The translations under genes and the position numbers were made by a program. DNA of 53,321 bases from Dehalococcoidia bacterium UBA6495 (GTDB taxonomy: Bacteria > Chloroflexota > Dehalococcoidia > Lucifugimonadales > UBA826): NCBI GenBank assembly GCA_002435305.1, contig DJMH01000055.1:1-53321 (forward strand), given 5' to 3'. Positions 45,734 through 53,321 of the stretch are shown one piece after another. Position 1 is the stretch's first letter. Every line of letters begins with the position of its first letter. The notes below the pieces were generated by a model. It worked only from the letters and a program-made list of their open reading frames with translations, was not told the DNA's origin and made no database searches.

Positions 45734-45904
45734 CAAAGCCACGAGATTATAGCATATAGGTACAGTTTAGGTACGGAAAACTGGCATACCCTATGCTACA
45801 ATCCAGTTTAAAGGCACATCATTCAAAAGACTGTTCATAAACTGAATGCAATTAACAATTTGAACATCATTTAAACATTTTTAGTCTAGTGAGGACGTAA
45901 ATTA

Positions 45905-48139
45905 ATGACAACCACACACACAAATCAGAAATTTACCTCAGTTGGCAGCCGCCCGGTTAGACACGACGGCTTCGACAAAGTAACAGGAAAAGCTCTTTAC
46001 GGGGCCGATATCGATCTACCTGGGCTCATCCATGGAAAAATTCTGCGAAGTCCCCATGCTCATGCCAAGATACTGTCAATAGACACTTCAGAAGCAAAAA
46101 AGCTGCCAGATGTCCATGCTGTAATCACAAACCATGACTTCCCAACCCAAGAAGACAAGGCTGTTTCAAAGATTCCCGGGCCTGCAATCAACCTAAAACA
46201 ACAAACCAGCAATATATTAGCCTCAGACAAGGTCTTATATAAAGGACATGCTGTGGCTGCTGTGGCAGCAAACAGCCCTCACGCTGCGGAAGAAGCCCTT
46301 GCTCTCATCAAAGTAGAATATGAACAGTTATCCCATGTTTCTACGGTGGAGGAAGCCATATCAGATGGAGCTCCTTTATTACACGATCAATACAAAAACA
46401 ACATTGCCAGTCACGACGTGTTAGAAATCGGAGATGTAGATAAAGGCTTCAATCAAGCTGACCTTGTGGTTGAGAGGAAATTTAGAACCTCAACTGTGCA
46501 CCAAGGCTATATAGAACCCCATTCAGCAACAGGGTGGTGGACTGCGAACAATAAAATAACTATCTGGGGCAGCTCTCAAGGACATTTCCCAATCAGAGAT
46601 AGAACATCTTTGGTCCTAGGAGTGCCTGTATCTGCAATCAAAGTGATACCAATGGAAATTGGAGGAGGATTCGGGGGTAAAACCACGATATATTTAGAGC
46701 CAGTGGCAGCGTTGTTATCTAAAATTACGGGATATCCAGTGAAAATCACGATGTCACGTTCGGAAGTTTTGGAAGCTACAGGTCCAACCTCTGGCTCGTA
46801 CATGAAGGTAAAGATTGGAGCCACCAAAGATGGGAAAATCACCTCAGCTCAAGCAGATTTGAAATTTGAAGCTGGTGCTTATCCGGGATCCCCTGTAGGA
46901 GCAGCTTCAAACTGTATATTCACTCCATATGCAATTGAGAATGTAAGAATAGATGGATACGACATAGTAAATAACAAGCCAAAGACCACTGCATACCGGG
47001 CCCCTGGCGCACCTATAGGCGCATTTGCCGCTGAGACTTTAATCGATGAATTGGCAGAAAAAACTGGTATAGACCCCTTGGACCTAAGAATTATGAATGG
47101 TGCCAAACAAGGTACAACTAGAGTTTCTGGAATGAATAATCCTTTAATTGGATGTATAGAAACCTTTCAAACCACCAAAGAACACCGCCATTATCAATCG
47201 CCAAAGAGCAGCAAAAAGTCAGGACGGGGGGTAGCGGGCGGATTTTGGATCAATGGGAGTGGAGCGGCCTGTGCCGTGGCTAACGTGAATTTTGATGGCA
47301 CTGTGAACCTCATTATAGGTTCGATGGACATCGGAGGCTTAAGACCAGTTGCCGCCCAGCATGTAGCAGAAGTGCTGGGAATACATGTTGATGACGTAAA
47401 TCCACAGGTCGGAGATACCGAAACCATTGGGTATACCTCTATGACAGGAGGTAGTGGCGGAGCATTCAAAACTGGCTGGGCCAGTTATGAGGCTGCCCAG
47501 GATGTCAAAAGACAAATGCTAGAAAGAGCCGCGGAAGTATGGGAAACCTCCCTCGATGATATAAAACTTGAAAACGGTGTTTTCATACATTCTTCCGACA
47601 CCGAGTTGAAAATGTCTTTCAAGGAATTGGCAGGCCATCTGCCAGAAACTGGAGGACCAGTGGTAGGCAGGGCTAACCTTGATCCAAGGGGTCCAGGTAG
47701 CGCATTCGCCGCACACGTAGTTGACCTTGAGGTTGATATAGAAACAGGAAAGGTGACCATTCTCAGATACACGGCTGCTCAGGATGCGGGAAAAGCTATA
47801 CACCCCAGTTATGTAGAGGGTCAAATACAAGGAGGTGCTGTGCAAGGAATTGGATGGGCCTTAAATGAGGAATATTTCATAAATGATTCGGGTGGGATGG
47901 CCAACGCTAGCCTGCTCGACTACAGAATGCCCACTTCTTTGGATTTGCCCATGATTGAAGCACTGATCGTAGAAGTTCCAAATCCGCTGCATCCATACGG
48001 GGTCCGGGGAGTTGGGGAGGTTGCAATAGTGCCTCCAATGGCGGCAATAGCCAACGCGATATACGATGCCATCGGCATAAGGATGACTGAATTACCTATG
48101 AATCCAGCCGCCATAAGAAAAGCTATCAACGGAGAATAA
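45905..48139 (+). CDS. Xanthine dehydrogenase-family molybdopterin-binding subunit
   Basis: The 744-residue large subunit has PVRHDGFDKVTGKALYGADI at the start, IGGGFGGKT near residue 255 (cofactor contact), KTTAYRAPGAPIGAF (Arg of the active site), TSMTGGSGGAFKTG, and GVRGVGEVAIVPP near residue 702 with the catalytic Glu. The family hydroxylates purines, aldehydes or N-heterocycles, or oxidises CO. It lacks the CoxL-type AYXCSFR loop, so CO dehydrogenase is unlikely. No [2Fe-2S] or FAD subunit gene is adjacent, which is unusual. GAGGA precedes the ATG. Confidence 0.9.
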   Translation: MTTTHTNQKFTSVGSRPVRHDGFDKVTGKALYGADIDLPGLIHGKILRSPHAHAKILSIDTSEAKKLPDVHAVITNHDFPTQEDKAVSKIPGPAINLKQQTSNILASDKVLYKGHAVAAVAANSPHAAEEALALIKVEYEQLSHVSTVEEAISDGAPLLHDQYKNNIASHDVLEIGDVDKGFNQADLVVERKFRTSTVHQGYIEPHSATGWWTANNKITIWGSSQGHFPIRDRTSLVLGVPVSAIKVIPMEIGGGFGGKTTIYLEPVAALLSKITGYPVKITMSRSEVLEATGPTSGSYMKVKIGATKDGKITSAQADLKFEAGAYPGSPVGAASNCIFTPYAIENVRIDGYDIVNNKPKTTAYRAPGAPIGAFAAETLIDELAEKTGIDPLDLRIMNGAKQGTTRVSGMNNPLIGCIETFQTTKEHRHYQSPKSSKKSGRGVAGGFWINGSGAACAVANVNFDGTVNLIIGSMDIGGLRPVAAQHVAEVLGIHVDDVNPQVGDTETIGYTSMTGGSGGAFKTGWASYEAAQDVKRQMLERAAEVWETSLDDIKLENGVFIHSSDTELKMSFKELAGHLPETGGPVVGRANLDPRGPGSAFAAHVVDLEVDIETGKVTILRYTAAQDAGKAIHPSYVEGQIQGGAVQGIGWALNEEYFINDSGGMANASLLDYRMPTSLDLPMIEALIVEVPNPLHPYGVRGVGEVAIVPPMAAIANAIYDAIGIRMTELPMNPAAIRKAINGE

Positions 48140-48140
48140 T

Positions 48141-48893
48141 TTGGTAAAAAGAATTTTAATCACTGGGATGAGCGGATTGATTGGGGGTCTTCTGAAAGAC
48201 CATTTAATTTCCATCGGCGGATATCAACTGTCGGCCTTAAATCGGAGTTTTGTGGAAGGAATATCCACCCATTCAGCCGACATCGCAGAATTAGATCAAA
48301 TTAGGCCTGCGTTTGAAAACATTGATGTGGTAGTCCATTTGGCCGCATATCTCGGCTCAGATAGTTTTGAAGAACAACTTCCAGCTAACATAATAGGCAC
48401 ATATAATGTTTTTGAGGCTGCTAGATCAGCAGGGGTAAAAAGGGTTGTTTACGCCAGCAGCGGTAGCACTGTAAGGGGGGTGGAGCACATTTACCCATAT
48501 GGAGAGATCGCTCAGGGCAACTATCAAAATGTTAAAGGACCTATTCCGCTTATCACCCATCAAGACATACGACCGGGGGGAGTTTACGGGGCCACGAAAG
48601 TTTGGGGGGAGGCTTTGGCGCGACACTTTTCAGATGCTTACGATATGTCTATGCTGTGCGTTCGAATAGGTTCAGTTACAAAGGACAATATTCCTTCCGA
48701 TACCCGTCAAAAATCCATATATCTAAGCCATGAAGATGTATGCCAAATACTGCAATTATCCATAGATGCACCCAATGAACTTAAATACGATGTCTTTTTG
48801 GCCACATCGAATAATAGGTGGTCATACCGAGATCTGGAGCACCCCAGAAAGGTATTAGGATACGAACCTTTGAGCTCGGCAGAAGATTTATAA
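48141..48893 (+). CDS. NAD-dependent epimerase/dehydratase (SDR)
   Basis: The 250-residue extended SDR protein has ITGMSGLIGG (NAD-binding GxxGxxG near residue 7), VVHLAAYLG, YASSGSTVRG and YGATKVWGEAL with the catalytic Tyr and Lys. It is close to sugar-nucleotide epimerases or uronate dehydrogenases. Start is TTG at 48141, 1 bp after the molybdopterin dehydrogenase stop. The stop abuts coaE. Substrate unknown. Confidence 0.83.
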   Translation: MVKRILITGMSGLIGGLLKDHLISIGGYQLSALNRSFVEGISTHSADIAELDQIRPAFENIDVVVHLAAYLGSDSFEEQLPANIIGTYNVFEAARSAGVKRVVYASSGSTVRGVEHIYPYGEIAQGNYQNVKGPIPLITHQDIRPGGVYGATKVWGEALARHFSDAYDMSMLCVRIGSVTKDNIPSDTRQKSIYLSHEDVCQILQLSIDAPNELKYDVFLATSNNRWSYRDLEHPRKVLGYEPLSSAEDL

Positions 48894-49556
48894 ATGCCGT
48901 TAGTCATAGGAATTACGGGAGCAATAGCTTCAGGCAAAAGCACAGCCTGCCAGATTTTGGAAAGCCTCGGAGGAACACATTGCGACGCCGATAAATTAGT
49001 TCACAGAATGTACGATCCCGGCAAACCGGCTTTTCACCGCATCGTGAAATCTTTCGGGACTGAAGTAGTAAACGCCGATGGATTTATCGACAGAAAACAA
49101 CTTGGCTCCAAAGTGTTTGGAAGCCCTCAGAAAATGTCTGAACTCACCTCCGCAATTGGCGATATTAAAGCTGAAGTGAGTGGAGTGATGAATGAGTGGA
49201 GAAATACCCTTGGCTTCCTTGAGGTCGGCCTCATGGAGGCTGTCAATTTCATAGAGGCTGGATATGGGATATATAGCGACCTAACCTGGTTATTCGCTGT
49301 GGATGACGAGGTGGCGATAAAAAGACTCAAAGCAAGAAACAATTTTAGTGAGGAGGAAGCTACACAAAGGCTTTCAAGCCAGAAGAAATGGCAAGAGCGA
49401 GCGCCGGCTTCAGACATTGTAACGATGAATAATGGGTCTTTAGAGGAATTAAAAGAGTCCGTAACAAAGCAATATGATGAGTTAACCGAGAAGTATTCAA
49501 AAGGCTTACTCTCACCTTCAAAATACATAGATTGGTGGCAAAAACACTCCTCTTAA
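48894..49556 (+). CDS. coaE: Dephospho-CoA kinase
   Basis: The 220-residue P-loop kinase has GITGAIASGKST (residues 6-17), HCDADKLVHRMY (substrate Asp) and RLKARNNFSEEEATQRLSSQ, the CoaE LID-like block. It phosphorylates dephospho-CoA to CoA, the final step. A longer C-terminal tail ends SKYIDWWQKHSS. Its ATG immediately follows the epimerase stop, suggesting translational coupling. Confidence 0.88.
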   Translation: MPLVIGITGAIASGKSTACQILESLGGTHCDADKLVHRMYDPGKPAFHRIVKSFGTEVVNADGFIDRKQLGSKVFGSPQKMSELTSAIGDIKAEVSGVMNEWRNTLGFLEVGLMEAVNFIEAGYGIYSDLTWLFAVDDEVAIKRLKARNNFSEEEATQRLSSQKKWQERAPASDIVTMNNGSLEELKESVTKQYDELTEKYSKGLLSPSKYIDWWQKHSS

Positions 49557-49563
49557 AGATTAA

Positions 49564-50262
49564 TTAACGCCTTAAATCCAAACGTTTAAAAGCTTCAGCA
49601 ATTTCTGCATTAACCTTTGGTCCATATACCGAAAATCTATTTCTTAATCTCATTCGCCCCTCCTCCTTGGAGCTAGACATTTGGCTTGAATGACAATAGA
49701 GAGCGTTTAGTTTGTCTTCAAAATGCTCATCAATATCTATAAAAGTGTCAGGGTCATCAGTACCCCAGAGATATACTTCCAAGGTTTTGTGAGGTTCCAG
49801 ACCTTCTGCTATCAAGTCAGGGTATGCTAAATAGTCTCGGGCATAGGGGAAAACAGCATCAAGAGCTACTCTACCAGTCACAAAATGATCCTGATGCCTT
49901 ATCCATTTTCTTTCCGGATCTATGGTTACAACTATGTCTGGGCGATGAGTTCGTATTTCTCGCACAAGCTCCTTCCTAAACGGATCTCCATTCGTCACAC
50001 CTTGATCTGGATGGTCCAAAAAAACGACGTTTGTGAGGCCTAACAGTTTGGCAGATTCTAGCTGCTCTTTTCTTCGGGTCTGAGCTAATTCTTCAGAGGA
50101 TACCGACCGATCACTGGTGCCTTTGTTTCCATTAGTACAAACTACCAAAACAATGTTTGCACCGAGGTGGGACCATTTGGCTATGGTTCCACCTGCCCCG
50201 CTCTCAGCATCATCTGGATGGGGAGTAATAACTAAAACTCGTTTCTCTTTCATATTCTTCAT
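49564..50262 (-). CDS. PIG-L/LmbE-family deacetylase
   Basis: The 232-residue protein has VITPHPDDAESGAGGT (zinc His and Asp, catalytic Asp) and RHQDHFVTGRVALDA with the third zinc His, plus FLDHPDQGV. Family members remove N-acetyl groups from GlcNAc-type sugars, as in GPI, mycothiol or bacillithiol synthesis. The ATG at 50253 is an alternative start. With ino1 in the same window a mycothiol-like role is imaginable, but the other genes were not found here. Confidence 0.83.
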   Translation of the reverse strand: MKNMKEKRVLVITPHPDDAESGAGGTIAKWSHLGANIVLVVCTNGNKGTSDRSVSSEELAQTRRKEQLESAKLLGLTNVVFLDHPDQGVTNGDPFRKELVREIRTHRPDIVVTIDPERKWIRHQDHFVTGRVALDAVFPYARDYLAYPDLIAEGLEPHKTLEVYLWGTDDPDTFIDIDEHFEDKLNALYCHSSQMSSSKEEGRMRLRNRFSVYGPKVNAEIAEAFKRLDLRR

Positions 50263-50311
50263 AAATTTGTTTTTAATCCTTTTAGCCCTAAAAGCAACAA
50301 GCCTTAAGGTA

Positions 50312-51493
50312 TCAAGCCTTTGAAAGTTCTGGTTTTTTTATCTTCGGCATGATTTCCTTACCGAATCGATCCAATTGGTCAAGTATTATTTTTTCTGGCG
50401 TCCCTATTACTTGTCCAACATTAATAGCCTTTAGACCTGGATATCTATCTTGTATTTCTAATAATTTTTCAGCGATCGATTCCGGGGTCCCCACCAACCA
50501 GCTCCCTGATTCTACTGCCTGTTCAAGAGTGGGCAATTTTGCGTTTTTAGCAAAACGCGTTCCTTTGGACAATTGGCCTATTTGATCATCAGTAAGGCCT
50601 TTTACCATCCCTAGAGGGGCAAACATCTTCATGTTTTCTTCAAAAAACGGCCTGGCTTCCTCAATTGCCTGTTTTTCGCTATCTGCTATGTGGAATGAAA
50701 AGCCTATACACAAGTTTCCACCGAGATCTGTTTCTATTCCATGTTGTGACTGTATTTTCTGCCAATCTTTGATAACATTTTCGCTCGCCCCCCCAGGAGC
50801 AGCGCCTCCCCCAATCACTCCTTTGATGCCATGTTTGGCCATAAAAGATAAGCCTCTTTCGCTGGCGCTGACTATGGGTTGCCAGCACTCTACGGGGCGT
50901 TCCACCGGCCTAGGCACTAACGTTATTTCCTTCAGATCGTATCCTCGGTATGGAACCTCGGGAGGAATCACATAATTTTTCCCCACATGGGAAAAGGAAT
51001 CTGAATGAAATGCCTTAAATATGACATCTACCTGTTCTTCAAATAGTTCTCGGTTCGCATCCCCGTCTAACATTGGATTCCCGAAAGATTCAACTTCTCT
51101 CGTGTGATAGCCTCTGCCCACCCCAAAAACGACCCGTCGATTGGTTAATATTTCAGCCGTTGCATAATCTTCTGCCATTCTTAATGGATGCCACATCGGT
51201 GAAACATTGAAACCACATCCGATCCTTATGTTTTTAGTTAAGTGAGCTAAATGGATAGCTAGCATTAACACATTAGGAATACATTCGTAGCCCTCTCTTT
51301 GAAAGTGATGTTCTGCCAACCAAAAAATATCATACCCATTCGAGTCCATCACTTTGGCTATTGATTCAGCTTTGGAGTAAACAGTGTTCAATTCCTGTTC
51401 TGTATAAATGCGGTCATTGGCAGGAATCGAATCAAATCCTACTGATTCAAGGTCGATATGGCCTGCGTACAATGTTCCAATGCTTTCTATCAT
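50312..51493 (-). CDS. LLM-class flavin-dependent oxidoreductase (alkanal monooxygenase-like)
   Basis: The 393-residue luciferase-like protein has IFWLAEHHFQREGYE, IRIGCGFNVSPMWHPLRMAEDYAT, RRVVFGVGRGYHTREVESFG and VGTPESIAEKLLE near the C-terminus. It resembles bacterial luciferase/alkanal-type monooxygenases using FMNH2. Substrate unknown. It lies 49 bp before the PIG-L gene on the same strand. Confidence 0.87.
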   Translation of the reverse strand: MIESIGTLYAGHIDLESVGFDSIPANDRIYTEQELNTVYSKAESIAKVMDSNGYDIFWLAEHHFQREGYECIPNVLMLAIHLAHLTKNIRIGCGFNVSPMWHPLRMAEDYATAEILTNRRVVFGVGRGYHTREVESFGNPMLDGDANRELFEEQVDVIFKAFHSDSFSHVGKNYVIPPEVPYRGYDLKEITLVPRPVERPVECWQPIVSASERGLSFMAKHGIKGVIGGGAAPGGASENVIKDWQKIQSQHGIETDLGGNLCIGFSFHIADSEKQAIEEARPFFEENMKMFAPLGMVKGLTDDQIGQLSKGTRFAKNAKLPTLEQAVESGSWLVGTPESIAEKLLEIQDRYPGLKAINVGQVIGTPEKIILDQLDRFGKEIMPKIKKPELSKA

Positions 51494-51546
51494 GCTTGAC
51501 CTCCTAAATTTTATACCTAATCTTCTCTTGTAATTGGAAGACGATC

Positions 51547-52062
51547 CTACACATTCCTTTTAGCTCTTCTATATTTAGATACAAGCTCACTGGCTTCTTC
51601 GCTATCCCAGCCAGTGAAAATAACCAAAAGGTCTTTGGAACCTGGAACTCCAAATAAGACTGATGTATGCGGCGGCCTATTCAAATAGCTCCCTAAAGTT
51701 AAATAAGTTCCTGACGTTGCAGTAAGCATAGAAGCTATAAAATACAGTGACTCAATGAAATCGGGTAATTTGCCTAATGTATTGACTCCAAAAAAGAGGT
51801 AGGGAATCATTTGAAGGCCTATCATGACAGATCCTACAACCAGCAATCTGTACCCCAACCATTTCCTGCTAGACTTTCCGCCATTTTTCAATGTTGGATC
51901 CAAGCATTCTTCCAACTGGGCCTTCTCCCACACATTGGAAGTTCGGCCCGGTTTACTTGAAACCATCAATCGTTGGTTGGTCAATACAAATGTGTCCCCT
52001 TCATGAATTGTCTCTTCAGCATCAAGGAGATCTATTACGATGTTTTGCTTTTCTATTTTCAT
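51547..52062 (-). CDS. Hypothetical membrane protein (two helices, PH-like N-terminus)
   Basis: The 171-residue protein has a soluble N-terminal stretch (EGDTFVLTNQRLMVSSK, a pattern seen in bacterial PH-like domains), two membrane helices at about residues 70-95 and 105-125, and a short soluble tail with a basic end (YRRAKRNV). No function can be assigned. It is the last protein gene before the rRNA region, divergent from it. Confidence 0.72.
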   Translation of the reverse strand: MKIEKQNIVIDLLDAEETIHEGDTFVLTNQRLMVSSKPGRTSNVWEKAQLEECLDPTLKNGGKSSRKWLGYRLLVVGSVMIGLQMIPYLFFGVNTLGKLPDFIESLYFIASMLTATSGTYLTLGSYLNRPPHTSVLFGVPGSKDLLVIFTGWDSEEASELVSKYRRAKRNV

Positions 52063-52151
52063 TACGAAGCAGATTATACTGCAGGGTGCGAATGTTGAAA
52101 GGTAAAAAAAAACCTATTAGATTTGAGTTAAAAATTAGGCAACATTCTATG

Positions 52152-52180
52152 TTGACTAGCAACTTAGTCAGGTATAGAAT
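52152..52180 (+). promoter_or_regulatory. Candidate promoter P1 upstream of 23S
   Basis: TTGACT (52152-52157) and TAGAAT (52175-52180), spacing 17, each one mismatch from the sigma-70 consensus. Transcription would start near 52187. Confidence 0.55.
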
Positions 52181-52250
52181 TTGTGATTAGAGTTTGAAAT
52201 AGGATGACTACAGAGATTTAAACATAAAGACCTATAGGATCCTGACTTCG

Positions 52251-52279
52251 GTCGGGGGATTTCCCCCGGCTTTTTTTTT
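52251..52279 (+). terminator. Intrinsic terminator between P1 and P2
   Basis: An 8-bp stem (GTCGGGGG with CCCCCGGC, including one T-G pair) closes an ATTT loop and is followed by nine T. A small GAC-TTCG-GTC hairpin (52244-52253) overlaps its left arm. Confidence 0.8.
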
Positions 52280-52284
52280 GCACC

Positions 52285-52312
52285 TTAACAACTGAATTCT
52301 GTCGAATATAAC
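52285..52312 (+). promoter_or_regulatory. Candidate promoter P2 of 23S rRNA
   Basis: TTAACA (52285-52290) and TATAAC (52307-52312), spacing 16, each one mismatch from consensus, directly after the terminator. Start expected near 52319. Confidence 0.55.
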
Positions 52313-52319
52313 GAGTCCC

Positions 52320-52369
52320 GACCTCATTTATGAGGTCACGGCTTTTGGTTTATTTATGCACCAAAAGCC
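52320..52369 (+). other. Two leader hairpins upstream of 23S
   Basis: GACCTCA/TGAGGTC with loop TTTA (52320-52337), then a 10-bp stem GGCTTTTGGT/ACCAAAAGCC with a 10-nt loop (52340-52369). Both are perfect and may act in leader processing. Confidence 0.65.
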
Positions 52370-52408
52370 AGGAACAGGCAAACAATAACAATAGAATTGC
52401 CTTAATGT

Positions 52409-53321
52409 GGGTCAAGTTATTAAGGGATTACGGTGGATGCCTTGGGTCCAAGAGCCGAAGAAGGGCGTGGTAAGACTGCGAAAAGCCTCGGCTAGCTGTC
52501 TAACGAGCTTAACCGGGGATACCCGAATGGGGAAACCCGTCCTGGGTTGTACCAGGACATTCCGTAAGGAAAGGGAACCGCGTGAACTGAAACATCTAAT
52601 TAACGCGAGGAGTATAAATCAACCGAGATTCCCCTAGTAGTGGCGAACGAAAGGGGAATAGCCTAAACCAGACGGGCTTAGTGGAATGAGGTCCTATGTC
52701 CGTTTGGTGTTGCAACATTTCTCCGCCTGAACCTCGAATGAGGGCGAAGAGTAAGAAATTTCTGAACTAGCCAAACGCACCTGGAAAGGACGACCATAGA
52801 AGGTGATAGTCCTGTAGGCGAAAGTGACGAAACTCTTGAGATTTTGTTAAGTACCACGGGACACGAGAAATCTTGTGGGAATCTGGGGAGACCACTCTCC
52901 AAGGCTAAATACTCTTGGACACCGATAGTGAACCAGTACTGTGAAGGAAAGGTGAAAAGTACCCCGAGAGGGGAGTGAAATAGACCTGAAACCGTAATCT
53001 TACAAGCCGTAGAAGGCTCGATGCGTCGGGCTAACTGCGTGCCTATTGAAGAATGAGCCGGCGAGTTAATTTATGCAGCACGGTTAAGGAATTGGAATTC
53101 CGGAGCCATAGCGAAAGCGAGTCCGAATAGGGCGTTGAGTTGTATGGATTAGACCCGAAACCGTGTGATCTACCCTTGGCCAGGTTGAAGCCCAGATAGT
53201 CTCTGGGTGAAGGACCGAACCCGTGTCTGGTACAAAAGGCTGGGATGAGCTGAGGGTAGGGGTAAAATGCCAATCGAACACGGAGATAGCTGGTTCTCCC
53301 CGAAATGTATTTAGGTACAGC
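52409..53321 (+). rRNA. 23S ribosomal RNA, 5' part (runs past the window)
   Basis: Conserved 5'-domain blocks are clear: GTCAAG...GGATTACGGTGGATGCCT at the start, then AACCGAGATTCCCCTAGTAGTGGCGAACGAAAGG-type positions near 52620-52655, GTGAACCAGTACTGTGAAGG near 52928, and the CGAACCCGTG / GGTAAAATGCCAATCGAACACGGAGATAGCTGGTTCTCCCCGAAA region at the 3' edge. About 913 nt of roughly 2900 are present. The 5' end is estimated by comparison with other bacteria. No 16S gene or tRNA spacer precedes it. Confidence 0.96.

Larger units (their letters stand above)
52063..52408. other. Intergenic/leader region upstream of 23S rRNA
   Basis: These 346 bp hold two promoter candidates on the plus strand, an intrinsic terminator between them, and two perfect hairpins in the second transcript's leader. 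No protein gene, tRNA or 16S sequence was seen. Confidence 0.6.

Noticed and set aside
45905..48139. Aerobic CO dehydrogenase large subunit (CoxL)
   Set aside because: The form I CoxL active-site loop AYXCSFR is absent; the corresponding segment reads TTAYRAPGAP.
52407..53281. Several open frames on both strands at the right edge
   Set aside because: They lie inside the 23S rRNA gene.
1..53321. Alternative genetic code with UGA read as Trp or Gly
   Set aside because: Many intact genes end at TGA (atpB, argJ, the MFS gene at 7306), and Trp is encoded by TGG throughout.
1..53321. CRISPR array, IS element, prophage or integrative element
   Set aside because: No regularly spaced repeats, transposase, integrase or phage structural genes were seen; the region looks like core chromosome.

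Overview
The window is about 53 kb of a low-to-moderate GC bacterial chromosome. The gene set best fits a marine, SAR202/Dehalococcoidia-like member of Chloroflexota. That is an inference from gene content: an actinobacterial-style inositol-phosphate synthase with a CDP-alcohol phosphotransferase, DUF951 and UPF0182 proteins, LLM-type flavin oxidoreductases, several acyl-CoA dehydrogenases, MFS carriers, and a 23S rRNA gene with no 16S gene in front of it. No phage, IS element, CRISPR array or integrated island was seen.

Layout. 1-5819 (minus strand): a tight six-gene run for inositol-phospholipid synthesis (inositol-3-phosphate synthase, PimA-like glycosyltransferase, CDP-alcohol phosphatidyltransferase), then a two-domain thioredoxin-fold oxidoreductase, a secreted zinc peptidase and an unknown protein cut by the window edge. 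6029-17289: MFS and DMT transporters, a D-2-hydroxyacid dehydrogenase, a PfkB-like protein lacking its catalytic Asp, an alpha/beta hydrolase, a tandem alpha-beta-barrel protein and glutaryl-CoA dehydrogenase. 17286-27902: GDPD phosphodiesterase, tRNA-Thr(CGU), TypA, a PPOX-fold protein, an amidohydrolase, an LLM oxidoreductase, a peroxiredoxin, TrmI, a MidA-like methyltransferase, citrate synthase and Rex. 27919-45659 (minus strand): 19 closely packed genes running from arginine synthesis (argJ-argB-UPF0182-argD-argG) through acyl-CoA dehydrogenase, MaoC, pyrF, DUF951 and a BFN-domain protein into a complete F1Fo ATP synthase operon. 45905-52062: an orphan molybdopterin dehydrogenase subunit, an epimerase, CoaE, a PIG-L deacetylase, a second LLM enzyme and a small membrane protein. 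52152-53321: two candidate promoters, an intrinsic terminator, leader hairpins and the 5' part of 23S rRNA.

The most notable result is two probable selenoproteins, both thiol-redox enzymes. In the protein disulfide oxidoreductase (2153-2845) an in-frame TGA at 2392-2390 sits exactly at the first Cys of the C-terminal CPYC motif (U-P-Y-C). Just after it is a hairpin with a GUU apical loop, much like a bacterial SECIS element. In the peroxiredoxin (23022-23480) an in-frame TGA at 23154-23156 sits exactly at the peroxidatic Cys (FTGG-U-T), followed by a longer, less canonical hairpin. TGA is used as an ordinary stop elsewhere (for example atpB, argJ and the MFS gene ending at 7306), so general recoding is unlikely. 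A gene caller that reads TGA only as stop would split or truncate both genes. No selA, selB, selD or tRNA-Sec gene lies in the window, so that machinery would have to be elsewhere in the genome.

Working together, the genes describe an aerobic heterotroph. Organic and acyl-CoA substrates are imported and oxidised (MFS, LLM, acyl-CoA dehydrogenases, molybdopterin dehydrogenase), feed the citrate cycle and drive an F-type ATP synthase. NADH-responsive control would come through Rex, and peroxide or disulfide defence would depend partly on selenium.
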